From Pampus argenteus (lineage: Eukaryota; Chordata; Actinopteri; Scombriformes; Stromateidae): a DNA stretch of 64,000 bases. Position 1 is the stretch's first letter. Each line of letters opens with the position of its first letter. The stretch spans positions 6,772,501 to 6,836,500 of the forward strand of contig CM072877.1 in the NCBI GenBank assembly GCA_036937835.1, given 5' to 3'. The notes under the pieces are model-generated. The model was not told where the DNA came from, did not search any database, and was given only the letters and a program-made list of their open reading frames with translations. The position numbers were made by a program, and so were the translations under genes. Below, piece after piece: positions 24,996-39,000 of this stretch.

Positions 24996-25657
24996 TGCAG
25001 ACAGACAAAGAAAAAAAATATCTCTTACAGACAATTTATGATGAAATTGACTGAAAATAGATTTGAGGCGAATCTAACATCGGGTCCAAAGAAACAGCAA
25101 GTACAGACAGCTATACTGTACAGACACACAATATATACAGTAAATGTGCACACTTATAGAAACCTGCACACTCAAATTGTCAAAAGTGCTGTGTGGTGCA
25201 CATGTGTGTGTTTATCATGCGCACTGACTGAAATTTCACAAGATTCTCATCTCACTCATGTAACAGTAAAGAAAGTTAAGGCAACAAACAGGAGAAAAAC
25301 AACAACATACAATCGCATCTGGAATGAAGAGACTGAAGAGATGTGACGCATCGCATCTCGAAATAACATGAATCACAATTTGTTCAGTTCTGCTCAAAAA
25401 GAGTCAAAAAGAAAGTAAGATGCAACACACAGCGGATCTTTTGTGGGTGCAACACAGAATCAAGGACTCAGTTCAGCATTTCACTTTGCATGGGTGATAA
25501 TCTCAAGCTCCAGTTGCAAGTTGACAAAAAGGCTGTACCAGTACTGACCACAAGAGGGCAGAGAAAGACTGAGTCAGTACTGGAGTCTACATGTCGACTG
25601 TCATGTCAACTACAACTGTCCCCTGAATATAAAACTGGCATCAAAGCTAAACCTCTC

Positions 25658-25663
<6 letters not shown>

Positions 25664-25729
<66 letters not shown>
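25664..25729. repeat. Self-complementary compound microsatellite (GT)16(AT)7(CA)9
   Basis: GT 25664-25695, AT 25696-25710 and CA 25711-25729. The arms are mutually complementary, so the tract can fold on itself as a cruciform or RNA hairpin. Confidence 0.95.
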
Positions 25730-25861
25730 CCTATATATACATTTTTTCAGAGTGTGTCAGTGGAAGTGTTCTTCCACATGTTGAATTATATTTATTCAAC
25801 ATAAATGATCTTGCAAAAAACACACAAATAAATAGTGTTAGACACCATCTTCTTCAAAGTA

Positions 25862-26456
25862 GAACTGCAACGATTAGTCGATCAACAGAAAATTAATCAG
25901 CAACTGTTAATAATTGATTAATTATTTCGAGTTGTTTTTTGTTTTTTTTTTAAAACAAAGAATTGACAATATTTTCTGGTCTTTTTAGTTCTCTATAGAT
26001 GCTTTCAGACCAGAGGAACGTTTTCATAGTCTCCTGGAGGAACAACCTCTGCTGTTTTGAGGGACTTTTTTAGCTCCTACTTCACAGTAGGTACTTCCCC
26101 AGCACAAGAGGAAGCTTGTGTGACGTAAGCCTATTGTTATCGGTTGAACACATGAGCAAACGCACCACCGGCAACCGTGATTTTTAAAAACCTGTGTAAA
26201 ATGTTAGCAGGGTTAACAACCTGAGTGTTCAGGGGAGCTCCCCAGCGGGTAGTTCCTCTCAGAGTCTCAGAAAGCAACCGTTTGGTCTGAAAGCACCTTG
26301 TGACAGTAACTGAATACCTTTGGGTTGTGGACTGTTGGTCAGGAAAAAACTAAACCATTTAGGTTGCATCTTGGGCTTTGGGAACAATGATTGAAAACTT
26401 TCACCAGATTTTATAGACCAAACAACTAATCGATTAATCAATTATTAGTTGCCGCC
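25862..26456. mobile_element. Fullest copy of the TTAATCGATTAAT-family element, interrupted by a second element
   Basis: The left end (AACTGCAACGATTAGTCGAT) and right end (ACTAATCGATTAATCAATTA then TTGCCGCCCC) are in inverted orientation, as in full-length relatives. The characteristic GTGGACTGTTGGTC segment lies right of an inserted element at 26000-26295. Confidence 0.6.
26000..26295. mobile_element. 296-bp MITE-like element nested in the previous one
   Basis: Perfect 13-bp terminal inverted repeats: TGCTTTCAGACCA at 26000-26012 and its complement at 26283-26295. No coding potential, and I see no clean target-site duplication. Confidence 0.65.
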
Positions 26457-26567
26457 CCACTTTAAAGCCTACCAGTGGTGTTTTGAAAAATACACCGTAG
26501 CAGACAGCAACACATGCAGAAATAAGCCTGTGAATATTCTCATTCATCCAGGTCATAGTTATCTCAT

Positions 26568-26723
26568 GGGAATTAAATCGAACGCAACCGGACTTGGTTA
26601 TTTGTCTTTGAAGACGTTTCACCTCTCATCCAAGAGGCTTCATCAGTTCATGCTAGCTTGACTAGGCTGGGACTAGTATTCAAAGACAAATAACCAAGTC
26701 CAGTTCCGTTCAATTTAATTTCC
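26568..26723. repeat. Imperfect inverted repeat with a 23-bp perfect core
   Basis: 26590-26612 and 26679-26701 are perfect reverse complements (core GACTTGGTTATTTGTCTTTG). Pairing extends outward with mismatches to about 26568 and 26723. The loop contains TTTCACCTCTCATCCAAGAG, a sequence I recognise from an abundant teleost repeat. Confidence 0.75.
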
Positions 26724-27363
26724 TTGACATACATGCAGAAATCTAGTATACAGTTCCTTTTTAAAGACTTAAACCATCAGAATATTTTTTTAAGATGCTA
26801 AAGGTTTTAACTTGTTTTACAGACTAGGACCTGTGGCTGCAGGTTCTCCTCTTGATATCCAGCATGAAGGATGACGAGGACAAACAGGCAGCAGCGGACC
26901 ACGACGACAAGTGCACATTTGGAACGGCGCTACAAAAAAGGCCAAAGTTCGGTCTTGTCAAACAACCCTTCAGTATACCAAAATCATTTTCAAGGCATCA
27001 CAGATGCAACAATTCATTGAAAAAGAAAAAAGATTTTAACCTGGCCCAAGAAGGAGACAGGTCCAACTAATCACTGAATATTCTAAATGCTGTGTGATGA
27101 AAAATACGTCTTTTAGGCACAGTGATGTTCACCTGTTCTGTCTGACACTACCTGGGTGGGGACATGAGGTGAAATTAAAATCCTTATATTCAATATAAGA
27201 TATGATCCCTTTTCTACTCATTAAGGACAATCATTGGGGTGTTGGGGTTAGAGTTATCTTCCATCCTCTTTCACCCAGCGTGTCTCAGTCCTGATTTGTC
27301 CAGAGGCCAGTGCAGACAGGTGTGGGTGGGCGTGGCCACGATGCTTCATCAGCTGCATCTTTT

Positions 27364-30300
27364 CTACTGTCTACTGTTGAAACTGGAGTTGGCGCTACTG
27401 CAGCTTTCCTCATAAGTGGGTGGGGGCTCTGTAACACACAGTGGCAAAAGAAGAAGTCAGTAATACAATTGAACTCCAGTCTCTGGAGCAACAGTATCTG
27501 CAGGACAGCATATTTTTGTCATTCTTTCATCAGACTACCTAAAAATATGAAACGTGTACTTGTTGTTTTTACAAAACTGGAGCCCCAAGACCTCAGTTAC
27601 ACCCACAACAGAACTATAAGTGTTAAGATTATTAACACTTAACACATAATTTAAGATTTTTTCTATGTTTGTCTTAGGTTTATCAATAGGAAGCACATAT
27701 AACAAAACTATTAGCCAGAGTTGTTGCTTGATTTGACTGAAAAAAACAAAAAGGATATTAAAAGCTTTGACTTTGATAAGGATAACCGACTCATATGAAT
27801 ATATATATATAATCAAAACCAATATTGTCTATTGTATGTGCCCTGAATGCATCTGTGTATGTGTTTGTCTGTGTCAGTGTGCAGGAATGTATGAGGATCT
27901 AACCATGAGGGTAGTCCCAGCTGCTGTACTCTGGAGGGAGAATGAGAGAACAGGAAGTGGGGACAGGAGTGACGTTTCCCTCTGTGAAGAAAGGTATGGT
28001 GGCCCCGGTGGACACACAGAACAGGGGAGCTGACGCCCCGGGCCGTCTGTGGCCGGGAGGCAGCGCTGCACCGGGGGCGTGACTGAAGGCGCTCGGGGAC
28101 ATGGTGACCGGCTGACCTGAGGGATCCTGCTGAGAGTGACTCTTGGTGGGAATCTCCTCACTGGCTACACCACCTGCACACAACCCCTCCTCCAGTTCCT
28201 CCTCCACCGGCGGAGCACTGGGTGTCACCCCTGCTGCACTGGGTGCGATGGTTGCACTATAGTGGTCTGGACTGGAGGGCATGGTCCTCGACGGAGACAA
28301 GTTCACAGCGATGTTCCCGATGTAGATGGGCAGAGTGACGACTGCGTCTGGAGATTTTAGTGACACCTGTAACACAAACACTGACTTATGAAGAGAGCAC
28401 AGGCCTCAATTAGATTTTATATTTATGCTGCAATATAATCAGGGCTCATTACCATTTGTTTTGCAAATATCCACCAACATTATTACCATAATATTTCAAT
28501 GATATACATTTACAGGACAGTACTCTACAGTCAGTAATGAAGGGCAATCAATAATTCACTGATTTCAATAAAAGGTAGATATGACTAAACTAAGCATTTT
28601 TCAGCTGGTCTTTCAAAGAATAAATGAGAAGTAGCTAAAATGGACATATTAGTGTATTTAGCTGCCACACAGCAACAACAAGCCTTGATATACTGTATAT
28701 ATGCTGAATGTATACAGGTACCAGCAGGATCAAACTAACAGGAGCTTGAGTGCTTTAAAGGTCCCACTATATATCAAGATATGTCAAGATATAGTGGACG
28801 CACACACACATGCTGACCTGAATGAAATAGTCAATATCTATGAGGCTGCAGCAGGCCAGCGCTGACTGAGGAAGAGGAGGAACGATGATCTGCTCCTTCC
28901 ACTCCGCGTGTTTTCCTGCTTTCACTCCGGCTCCCTCCACCTCTGCGATGGTCCGCAGGTCAAACAACGGCCGCTTGGTCTTATAGGTTACTTTCTGGTG
29001 TGCACAAAAAAAATGATAGTGACTTCCAACCACTTCATCCACCTCCAGCTTATTGCGAGGAAATGACATTCTTTTGAAACAAATCAAGGAAACCTATTAC
29101 TGTTATCTATGTTTGGAGCTCCGCAGTCCCAGCAGAGATTTATAATACATTCCGAGAAGGTCTAAAATAGAGATTTCCAGGGGGCAGTGCACACTTATGC
29201 TGGTATTTGTGATTGGGCAAAAGACTATGAAGATGCAGGTCTGTGGGTTGAAGAGGTCAGATGACATATATGGCCCTCTGTTAAGTGTTGTGTTCCGCAG
29301 TTTTCACAAAATGTATAATTATATTGAATTATATTCAATAATAAATCCAGCAGCTACCTGTATGAGACTGGCCAGTACATATCCCGTGTCCTTCCCAGAC
29401 TTGTTGTGGATCTCAGTTGCTAACTTGATCACCTGACCAGGGATGTAACCTCTGAGGTCACTGCGAGCTTTCAGCATCAGGGTCCCCGTCTTCACCAGGA
29501 GGTAGCTGAACTTCTTAGTGATCACAGCGTAACTCGAATGCTGCAGGGGACAGAGTGGCGGAAGAATTGCTTGTTTGTTTGTTGCTTTATAAACTGATAA
29601 GCTTTTCCTGCTTAGTTCTTAGTAGAGTATCAGGAAAAACAGACAGTCATGGCAGGAAGAGAGTGAACAGTAAGTAAAGAGAAATAGATCCTCCTCCATG
29701 AAATCAAATAAGCCTCAACCAACATAAAGGTTGATTAAATAAAGAGATCCATTACAGCTTTTCAAAATAATCCTACATTAACTTAAAAACAACACAACGG
29801 CAAAATTTAAGATTGTATAGGGATAAAAATGAGCAGAGAGATTTTGACAACGTGGGTAGATCTGTGTATCATACTTACTTCAATTTCAGGGACCTCATTG
29901 AGGTTGAGCAGGTTGAGCAGGTAGAAGGGCCTCTGGGCTTTGTAATCCTTAGAGAAGCGGGGTGTGTCGATGGACGCCCTCACGCGGTAAACAACCTTCC
30001 CAAAGGGTCCCTCAAATGAAGTCGGGACAGCAACTGAGGGAAGGAGGCAAGAAGACAACACATAACTTTGACACCGAGGACAGATACTGACATTTCAGGT
30101 GGATTGACTCACGTATTAACTGTTAAAAACCCAAGCGTTTAATAATATCCACAATAAATAAATAAAAGTCACTTAACCCATGTTCATTTCCAAATAATTT
30201 AATAATGTAATGCTAGTAAAACCAAGATTAATAGTGCAAGATGTTTGTGTGAATTTCTTCTATATAGTGCCTAGTTCCAGAGTAGAAAACTGTGTCCTTA

Positions 30301-33300
30301 TTCATGCAGGTTTCTATTGGAGCTGTCACAAGATGTAAGGACATTTAGGCCCGATTCCTGCACCTTTTGTCTCATCCTTGTTTCTGTGACTCAAGCGACA
30401 GTGAAGGAAACAGGGAGGGAAACGACTGGAGGGCAGGAAATTTAAGAAGAGTGTGATAAAAATATCGTTTTGGAGAGAGAGAGAGAGCAGCCAGACAGAC
30501 AAAAGCAGAGAGATGTTCAGAGCCAGAGGAGAAAGACGAGAAAAAAAAAATACATTTAAATCTAAACATTTTCTGTTATGGTGACCTGGACAAACAATCT
30601 GCATATGAATTCTCAAGCAGTATGTTGATTAATGTGCTGTCAAAATACAAACTGAGACACTCTCATCTTTACTTTTCTAATACATACATTTCGTTCCCTG
30701 ACCGTCATTCAGACGGTAATGTCAGTGCACGGCCAAGTCTGCTGCTGCTGTCAATAGGAATTAACCAGAAGAGCTGCGTTGTTGCTGCCTTGTGTCAAAC
30801 AGCTTGGCAGCAGACTGGAGGACTAGGCTGACTTTCCCTGGAGACACAGCAGACCGAGCTCCTCGTTGCTGCTGAAAATGGATTGTCTAGTCGCCTACTT
30901 CCTTTAAATAAGACCTTTCCCTGACTCTTGGAGCTGCCATCGTACTTTAAGGTGCATATCTTTATTTCAACAATAATGGACCCAGTAAGCACTTGTTGAT
31001 TGCAGGTAAAAGATATTTATGTTAACATTGGGCTATATGTATATATGAATGAATTAAATTAATATATTGGGTCCCAAACAGTCTAGGGACTAAAACTAGA
31101 GAATAGTGAATTTAGCTCTGTTTTAAACTAGAAACTGAAATGAATGCCGATATAAATAACTGTAATATGTTTTAGAATGCAATTTATTATATAGAAGAGA
31201 TCAAAATGTAACACTGAAAAATTTCCAATGAAGTATTGAAGTTGCTGAGATTGTTTATTGTGTTGTTTGAGTTGCATCAGTCTTGTTTTGACAGTGGCTT
31301 TATTAATTCAAAATTGGCAAACAAGAGCTTTATTAAACCTAATCCTAAATCTTCAAAAAAATAATCCCAAACTACTACTCAGCTATAAGGGTATAAATTC
31401 TGGTGTCAATGGGACATTTCATTACGCTATTAAGCCTCTTTATCAAGCACCTGTTTCCTGTGTTTAGGTTAATGAATACACAACTGGGTGGTTTTCTCAA
31501 CAATCTGGTGTGAGCCAAGAACATTGTTTTTCCATTTATGTTAATGATTTGGCTCTTCAAATTAAAGCTTTTAGCTTGGGAGTTAAAGTCGATGAGCAGA
31601 CTGTGGGCATATTATTATTATAAATGGAGACTTGTAGAAAATAGTCGTAGGTAGTTGTTCACACATTTCAAACGCAGTTTGTCTGAGAGTAGAAGCCAAT
31701 GACCTTCCTATTCTAAAACCCTCCTTCTAGCTCAGTATGGATGTTTTGAAATGTATCACAGTTCAATTAATTAAATTATAGACATCAGCAGTGAGATAAG
31801 AGGATATATGGGGATCTTCCTTCTGCTATGGAATTAGATTCTCACTGGCTATTCAGTTTATTTGTGCACCAACTCATCTATAAAGTTATATAGTAGCACT
31901 CTGATAGTATGTATCACCTTATCATCTACTCTTCTCTCCTCTCTACTTGAAGTTGTATCTCATGTTCCTTTTGGAATGAGGCCATCCACCATTTCACTTA
32001 ACCTTATTTATCGCTCTAAGTGTCCTTATACTGAGTTTATCACATCCTACGCCTTCCACTCCTCTTTGAATTTCATTCCTCACCTGATGCCTCCACTTCC
32101 GATAACTGGGCTGGGCTTGTTAAAAGAAATGCTCTGTTAGTACAGCTTGATTTTCTCCTGTTCATACAGCATTAATCATTTCTCTTTGCATTATAACTTC
32201 TCATTTAAAGAAAAATCCAAGGTAAAGATGGTAGCATATCTATATAGTCTATATATAACATATCTAAACTAGAAATACTGCTCGCAGTTATATGCCTCCA
32301 TCAACCAGTCAAGTTGCAGTTTACATCCATGCATGTCCAGACTTTGAAGGAATTTAACACACATCTTCAACCCATCAGCAGAGAAGATGTAAACACCGCG
32401 GACACCAAAGATTATTGTCGCCAAACTATTGTGAACATTATGAGGTCACAGTGAAGTTGACCTTTGACCTTTCGGATATAAAACATCATTACTTCATCAT
32501 TGTATCCTATTAGACATTTATGTTATCATCATTACCCCTTTAATTTCTGGGTTAAAACTCTGGGTTGGGTAAATTAACCAAAAACCTGCACTGCTTCGGG
32601 TCAATTTGAAGGATACACAAGAGCATGACAGTTTGTTCAAAGTGCCAGCAGGGGGCAGTAGGAGATTCTCCAATGAGCCATTTATATCTGGCTGATTGTT
32701 AACATGGCCTGTGTTGCTGCTCTCATGTCTGAGTGCCTGAAAGGAGGAGAGGGTGAAGCATGGGGGCATGAAGACCAATTAAACAGTGACTGCACAACAG
32801 GAGAGGAAACTAAAAATAACCCCTAAGCACCCCCCCCGTGCTCCAGCCCACGCCTGACAGAGTGTCAGATACCAGACAGATACTGCAACGTGTGTAACCT
32901 CACAAGTGCCAAGTATATTTAGCTGATCTTTGTGTTATTTTACACAGTGACACTTTAGTCATTTTTTTCGGCCTTCAGTAAAAACAGATTTTGAAATTGA
33001 AGAATGTGGAGACACATTATGATCCTCCTACATCTCCTAAAGATTAATTATGTACTGAGCCTTCGCGCACCGTCAGTATCACAGATCTGCGTGCATCTGC
33101 TTTTGTGTCGGACACAAAAGGCATTCAGCTAAACACTTTGTCAGTACACATGCTAAAAAAAAGTCCTATGTAATCAGAGGTTATCACACCTGTGCCCTCT
33201 TTACACTGACGTCATCTGGAGCTCTGATAAAGCAGGTTCATGAGAAAAGCGTGCTCCTCACATGGAGGAATGAGCTAAAACTGGTCTCTCAGGTTAATTC

Positions 33301-36010
33301 CACACTCACCTGGAATGACAAACTGGAACGGGAAATTGTGTTCACCAGCTGCCAGGGTTCCTGTAAAAGAAGCGGTTTTATCAGTTACACAGCAGACAAA
33401 AAAAGAAGAAAATCAAAATGCTGGTACAGTTACGGTTCTCACGGTTTGTATGTTTATTTCAACTTCACATATTCCTCAGTAAACATTAGTTGTCCAGGTG
33501 AAGTGTCGTGGCTGTGAGTCTCTTTAAACTTTATCAGTACGGGATAAAGTGTGTTTCCGAGACAACGAGGCTTTGTTGTTCAAGTGTTTGTAGTTAACAA
33601 AACAAACTGAAACTGATCAGCCAGGGTCAGATAAAGCGATTAACTGCCAACATGTGAACACGAAGTTGGAGCATTTCTCAGCAAAGTTAATCAATGACTT
33701 ACAAGCACAGTGAGGCCAGCAGTGATCGACCCAAGGCTGAGTGCACTCTTCTACGCCGCTGAAACATCTACAGGTCAGCATCACTGTGCCAAGTCAGCCT
33801 TTTTAGAGTAAAGGATTTATTCTATATTTTTCCTTATAGAATAAGAATTTTCCTTGACTGGTTTTCGTGGGTTTTTAATGCATCTCATTCAATGACATAC
33901 TTCACACGTTTAACTGAATTTGTAACAAGAGAATACGTCCTTTTCTATCCTCGTCAGACTGAGAGCACCTTGAGCCAATAAGATGATTAAATCTCTACAT
34001 GAGCTGACAGCCCAATTAAATTCTTCCAGACAGCAACATGTCTCACCTCATTAGGAACAAGCACAACTTTTTCCATTGGTCTCAACTTCCTGAGGGGAAA
34101 CACACGCCGACTGGTTGTGTGTTCATTTGCATCATGTTTACTGCTAGAGGAAGCAGTCAAGCTTTCAGCCTAGCACTGTGCAGGTGCAACGCCTACTTTA
34201 CATACTCAACTAAAGTGGCTAAAGACAAATACTTAAAACACATGCAGAAGGAAAATGTTGCTGTTAAGAGATCTTAAAACTGCATACAAACCTTTGTACA
34301 AGTTTGTACCCTTGTACACTCTCCTTACTACACCTGCCATATCTAACACTTTTAACTATTCCCACAGAACCAACTCTATGCTGCACTCAACAATGCAATA
34401 CTTTGTACAGATGAATCTGGGTTGTAAGCCTAAGTAAACAAGCAGCCATTGCTGTGGTGGGACCTGTAGTGTTTTTAGCAGCCTTTATCAAACAAGGTTT
34501 CCCAAAAGCCCCGCACCTTTGCAGGTTAACCTCCAGATGTCACCTGCTAGTTCGGACATGGCAGCAACGACAGGAAGATTTTTCAGGAAGCCTAAATTAC
34601 CGTTTGACGGTTGTAAAGACGACACTAAAAGATAATAAGGGAGAAAGCAACATTTAGGAGGACGTATTCCAAAAAATAAGGTAGCATATCTCAAATTTCC
34701 AGTTGTAGTAGTAAGATGTATGACTAATGTAAAATATGAAAAATATAACAAAAAGAAAATCTAACAATATTTAATTTAAAGTGGTATTTTTACATAAATG
34801 TCACCTTTAGCAAATACTGAGATTTCGATAAAAAAAATAAAAACGATAAATTGTTTAGCCCCATCATGAAGCTTTATGTTTCTAAAACAAGCCTTCAGTG
34901 GAAGCACACTCATACAGTAGCAGTGGGAAGGAGATCATTTCCTGAAGGTCATTAACTGAGAACAGTGACAGGATGAAGAGCGGACGCTGACATCACTGGT
35001 CTTTACTCCTCCAACCGTCACAATCTGTGGCATACCACATTATCAGTCAGTCACACTGAGCGTCGCTTGTTTTGTGAGTGTGTATGTGTGTGTGTGTGTG
35101 TGTGTGTGCGGTGATCTTCTGTCACCCCTCCTTGGGGGCAGAGCAGCCCATTTTCGGAAGAGAATAGGATACGGAAAAATGGCAGAGATAAAGAGGGCAC
35201 AGAGGGAGGGTGTGTAATGAATTATTTATGTCCTCCTCTGTTTGGAGTGTGCCTGGAGTTTTACAATATGCTACGTGTGTACGTGTACTGAGGTGTTGAA
35301 TGAGTTTTGCTAATGCTTCAAAAGTTTTCCCATTCATATTATTTTGCAAATGTGTTTTTTTTTTTCTTTCTGGGATTTATCACTGAAAAGATCTTGCACA
35401 GTAGAAAGTTACAGACTGTGAGTTTAACCTGTGAACGAATCAAAAAAAGCTCTGTGGAGTCGATCACTTGAACGTGGAGCGTCTTCAACAACATCCAGTG
35501 TAACACGACATTTCACCTTCTCTGCAGTCTCAGGATCTTATTTCTGTTTCAACTTGTTTATCTTGAAGACACAAACGCTGTATCGTCCTTACTCTCTCAC
35601 TTCTGGAAGTGAAATCTGTGTTCATATGCTATATGCTATACTAGTCAGTGGTTGAAGAAGTATCTTTTACTTGAGTACACATCCTGCAATTATTAGTAAG
35701 TAGTATAGTATGTAGTATATAGTAGTTATATATAGCACATGTTGAAGGACACTGTGCTGAGAATGAGAGTTAAACATTGAACTGCTTCGTGGTGTTTTAA
35801 CCAGCATGGATTACATGCTCTAATGACTCCTATAAGTCCCACAGTGCAATTTGCATTTACAACAGATTTCATGCATGCACGGCACATTTCACCTTCGGCA
35901 ACACATACAAAAAGATGGAAGATCACGCTCACAACAAAAGGTCCCGTAAGCCCTCCTTTCCGCAGGCGAGCCGGGCCTCTGTGTTGCAGGGGAAGGCACT
36001 GCCCAAAGCC

Positions 36011-36048
<38 letters not shown>

Positions 36049-39000
36049 CACATTCTCATTTAGAGACTGGTGGACACTGATGACCACGTCTGACCACGGT
36101 AAGTGTCACGCAGTGAGCAAGCCGGAACATCTCTGTAGGCGATGATTGACGCTTTAACTCCGCACTACATGGCTTAACTTTAAATGAAATGTAAACATTG
36201 TACATAAATGTCTCCATTCATGCACCTTTATAGAGTTTTGATGTGGACAGTTCATTGATCGGGCTAAATGCGCAACCAACAGAAAAGCGACAGATAAAGT
36301 CATGAGGGTTTTTCCTGTCATCACCTTTGTCAGCGACAGACAGCGTGCTGTTGAAGTACTGCTCCTCCGCCGCCCACGAGGCGTCGTTCAGTTTGTTGGA
36401 GATGCCACATGAGCCCTGACAGTTCACCTTGATGGCTGTGGAAAGAGCAGAGAAAAAGAATCAATGTACTGTCTGAACAAATAACGGCTATCAATAAATG
36501 AGTAGGGTGTTGGAGAATTTTCCATCTTTAAGGGTCGGTGTTTTAGTTAGATTGGATCAAGCATAAGTTTTGGGGTCAGAGCAGAAGGCTGTAATAAATA
36601 TAAATCAGAGAAGACGCTGTCACTGGTGCGGGGTGTTTGGAGATGGCAGGAGGAGGTCAGACACTGAGTAGCATGTATGGGGTAACCAAGGTTAGACAAC
36701 ATACAGCAGGTGGGTGTGGGAGCAGATAACAGTGGCACCAGTCTGAACTGCCTTGAGCTACATTTCTATGAGTGTACATCAATTGTAGCGTAGCTTGTTG
36801 TGGTTTAAATGATGTATTTCACTTCTCCATTCTCCTTGATCAAGGCTCAAAAAAACTGTTCAGCATGTGACATCAAAAGCTTCGGATCACTTTTCTCCAC
36901 CATTAAGGTTACAGAGATTGCATATAATAGCACTGCATCTAACTACTGTATTATTTTCATCATCTATTTACCAGATGATTATTTTCTCGATTAACTGATT
37001 AATTTTGTCTGACCGATGGCGGAAAACCCAAAAGATTTCTAATTTACTTTCACATATGATAAAGAAAAGCTTTACATCACAAAAAAAAGTATTTAACCAT
37101 TTCTTACTTAAGTGACTAAAACAATTATTCGGTTATCAAAAGAGTTGCTGATTGATTACCTGAAAACTGAATCTAAAGCTTTTCCTCCACCAATAATCCC
37201 AATAAGAGCTCAAATACTTTGTGTATTACTTCAGTCAGAACAAATCATTTCAAAAACTTTCCATGTAAATTGTCACTATGGTTAGTTTCTATTGTGTGTG
37301 CATCCTCGCATGAATTACATTTCATTGTTTCCAATAGATTTCAAGTAAACAGGGGTGCCGCAACTGGTTCTTCCTCTCCTGTTTTATAATTACATTAAAT
37401 AAAATATAAAAAAATAGCATTACACCCAAACTAGGGCCAAACTGAAAAGGGTTTCGTTATTCCTGACTCTTAAGAGTGTAGCAAAAAAATAATAAATACA
37501 GAGCAGTAGGCACAATATACACTTATTAGCATGACAATGATTAAGAAAAAAGGATGCCTCATTAAATAACTATGGGTCTCTGCTGCTGTAGAGGTAAATA
37601 AACAGAACTGGCTGTGAATGGGCTTCCTGTCGACAGACGGGAAAGAGGAAGTAACATTACCAGGGAGCTGTTGTCAAACTTAGAGGTTACTGTAAGGTTT
37701 GGATGCTTCAGGTCTGACTGGTTTATTTTAACACTTATTGTGCTTCACCCTCCGTATCGACGCTTAACGCAGTAGATTAGATAAAGCTGACTGAGCAGAA
37801 GCAACACAAGAACCAGCAGATGTTGTCACAGGTTGTCATTTAAGCAACACGTTCTCCTGTACTGCTGCTTTAGGTGCAGGAAATGATCACATTCTCACGC
37901 TTGATTCAAACATCAAGACGATAAGATAAGTTTCTACTCTGCACAGACTTTTTAAACATCAACAGCCCACCAACAAGCAGGTCTGAACACTGCCTGTCTG
38001 TCTGTCTCACCAACTCTCTCTCTGGTCTATCTGTTGATCTGTCTGTGAGGAAATGAAAACCTTCTGATAATTCCCACATAGATGCATGCTCGCGCACACA
38101 CACACACAAACAAACACAAACACCCAAACCGTGACAGAAGCCAGGGGATTATATAGAGATAAGCAGACAGACAGACAGACAGGGCTAAGTACTGTTCTAA
38201 ATATTTTGTTACCAGTCCCACTGTGACACATGAACGTCTTTACTTCATTCCTTTCTACTCACTTTTGAAAAACTTCAACTAAAACTATTTTGTTTGCATT
38301 GCTCCAAACAGCTGTACAATAATGTCATCTCCACGATATACTTTTAAAATATCATTTAAAACGAACAAAGCACCATGCAAGTCAGTTAATATGTAACAAG
38401 AGAAAAACTATCCACGATCAGGCCTAAGATGTTATTTAATATATCGTGATACCAATATACATATGGGAATAAATTCAACTGAGAAATGTGTTGAAACTTT
38501 AAAATAGACGAAAGGTTTCCTGATCGATTCATTGTTTGAATCATTTATTACGCAAATATATATATTGGCATGAAGCAGTTCTGCTCCTTGATACAGATAC
38601 AGATATTAAGGACAGACACCTCAACATACAGAATATATGACATTTCTTGTTGTCATAATGTCAAACCCTGGTTTGGACAACGGCCTTCACAAAGCTATAG
38701 ACACAATTTGGTCACTAGTCAAAAACTATACTGGTTTGATAAGAAATGTGCCACCAAAACAAACCTATACACAGGCTCAGATGTAAAAAATATCATGTCA
38801 CAGACTGTGTTTGACCAATCACTGGCCCACACCCACACAAGATCCTGTGCTGGCATCACAAAACACACACACACACACACTCAAAGTGGCAGATGGCTGC
38901 GCTCTACACACCGGCAGGACTGTTGGCACAGTTTGGAGGAGGAGTTTAAAAACCTAAATCTACAGCACACAAAACAGAGCGGTGTCCTTCAGCTATGCAG

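Larger units (their letters stand above)
24157..27363 (-). other. Probable arrdc1 3' UTR / intergenic sequence
   Basis: No coding exon is supported. TTTATT at 24157-24162 reads AATAAA on -, followed downstream by a GT-rich stretch (GTGTTTTGGTGTGTG). That is a good candidate for the arrdc1 poly(A) site and would give a 3.2-kb UTR. A nearer TTTATT near 25788 is the alternative. The stretch holds several inverted-repeat elements listed separately. Confidence 0.4.
30034..33309 (-). other. arrdc1 intron 3, repeat-rich
   Basis: No arrdc1 exon inside. Holds a decayed non-LTR retrotransposon piece (about 31250-31640) and a dispersed repeat (about 32290-32525). The rest is AT-rich and unassigned. Confidence 0.6.

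Noticed and set aside
25490..25896. Open frames over the GT/AT/CA tract
   Set aside because: Translations are dinucleotide repeats (CVCV, THTH), not proteins.
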